This document shows positions 13,751-13,986 of a stretch of DNA of 13,986 nt, piece by piece. A model generated the notes under the pieces. That model saw only the letters and a program-made list of their open reading frames with translations, did not search any database and was not told where the DNA came from. The stretch comes from JAVXAN01 sp036660495 (GTDB lineage: Bacteria > Bacillota_I > Bacilli_A > RF39 > UBA660). Position 1 is the stretch's first letter. Each line of letters starts with the position of its first letter. Where the stretch lies: NCBI GenBank assembly GCA_036660495.1, contig JAVXAN010000023.1:1-13986 (forward strand). Reading direction: 5' to 3'. The translations under genes and the position numbers were made by a program.

Positions 13751-13986
13751 ATTTTTGATTTTTCCATAAATAGTTGTTGTGTTTTTACCACACTCTTTAC
13801 TTTCATATAAAGCCTCATCAGCGTTTCTTTTAATTATTTCAATATCAATTGTACCATCATAATAATCAATCCCAAAGCTCATAGTAACTTTAGCGTTATG
13901 ATAATTAATCTTTTCAATTTTTTTTCTTAAACGCTCAACAACCATAAACGCATTTTCCTTTGAACAATCTTTTAAAGCAATAATAA
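13739..13986 (-). CDS. C-terminal part of a GGDEF (diguanylate cyclase-type) protein (partial)
   Basis: An open frame runs from the right edge to TGA at 13739. Only the end of the GGDEF domain is in view: FMVVERLRKKIE, then VTMSFGIDYYDG (vTvSiGia-type strand), then NADEALYESKECGKNTTTIYGK, the family's (A)DxALYxAKxxGrN ending. The GG(D/E)EF active-site loop and any sensor domain lie outside the window, so I cannot say whether it makes cyclic di-GMP or is degenerate. The frame is open past the internal ATG at 13945, which is therefore not the true start. Confidence 0.85.
   Translation of the reverse strand, partial: IIALKDCSKENAFMVVERLRKKIEKINYHNAKVTMSFGIDYYDGTIDIEIIKRNADEALYESKECGKNTTTIYGKIKNNKS

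Noticed and set aside
1..13986. CRISPR arrays, insertion sequences, rRNA genes, long tandem repeats
   Set aside because: Reading both strands I found no regularly spaced direct repeats, no transposase and no rRNA-like sequence.

Overview
The window looks like chromosome of a low-GC, Firmicutes-type bacterium (estimated by eye at under 30% GC). Shine-Dalgarno sites are AGGAGG-like, intrinsic terminators are strong, and TGA is used as a stop while Trp is TGG, so this is not a code-4 mycoplasma. Gene content (cysteinyl-tRNA synthetase, MurD/MurL-type wall enzymes, a small kinase-like protein) would suit an uncultured gut Bacilli/Erysipelotrichia-like lineage, but that placement is inference.

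Region 1 (1 to about 5.4-5.75 kb) is one end of an integrative mobilizable element. From the left it holds the tail of an unknown + strand gene, a protein with two tandem XRE repressor domains, a single-domain XRE regulator, a divergent two-helix membrane protein, a MobV relaxase, a small unknown protein, a structured intergenic segment that is a good oriT candidate, and a 649-residue large serine recombinase. The recombinase is preceded by a clean attenuation module: a promoter close to consensus, a 24-codon leader ORF with a perfect AGGAGG, and a 19-bp terminator stem whose 5' arm lies inside the leader ORF. Beyond it are an unknown small gene, two mutually exclusive hairpins, a short inverted repeat and a tRNA-Thr(GGT). 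The exact element boundary is not visible.

Region 2 (5.9-12.0 kb, all minus strand) is chromosomal. A kinase-like gene has its own promoter. Upstream of it is a compact five-gene operon, in transcription order murL, murD2, a patatin-like lipase, a pentapeptide-repeat protein and an HD-domain hydrolase, running from an extended -10 promoter near 11.98 kb to a terminator at 6.77 kb. MurD2 and MurL form the alternative route to D-Glu in peptidoglycan: MurD2 adds L-Glu to UDP-MurNAc-L-Ala and MurL epimerises the terminal residue. This replaces the usual D-Glu-adding MurD plus glutamate racemase route. The three downstream genes are not part of that known pathway, and their tight coupling to it is the most interesting chromosomal feature.

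Region 3 (12.1-13.99 kb, minus strand) carries tRNA-Arg(CCT), cysS with its own promoter and terminator, and the C-terminal end of a GGDEF (diguanylate cyclase-type) protein that runs off the right edge. No stretch longer than 300 bases lacks a gene.
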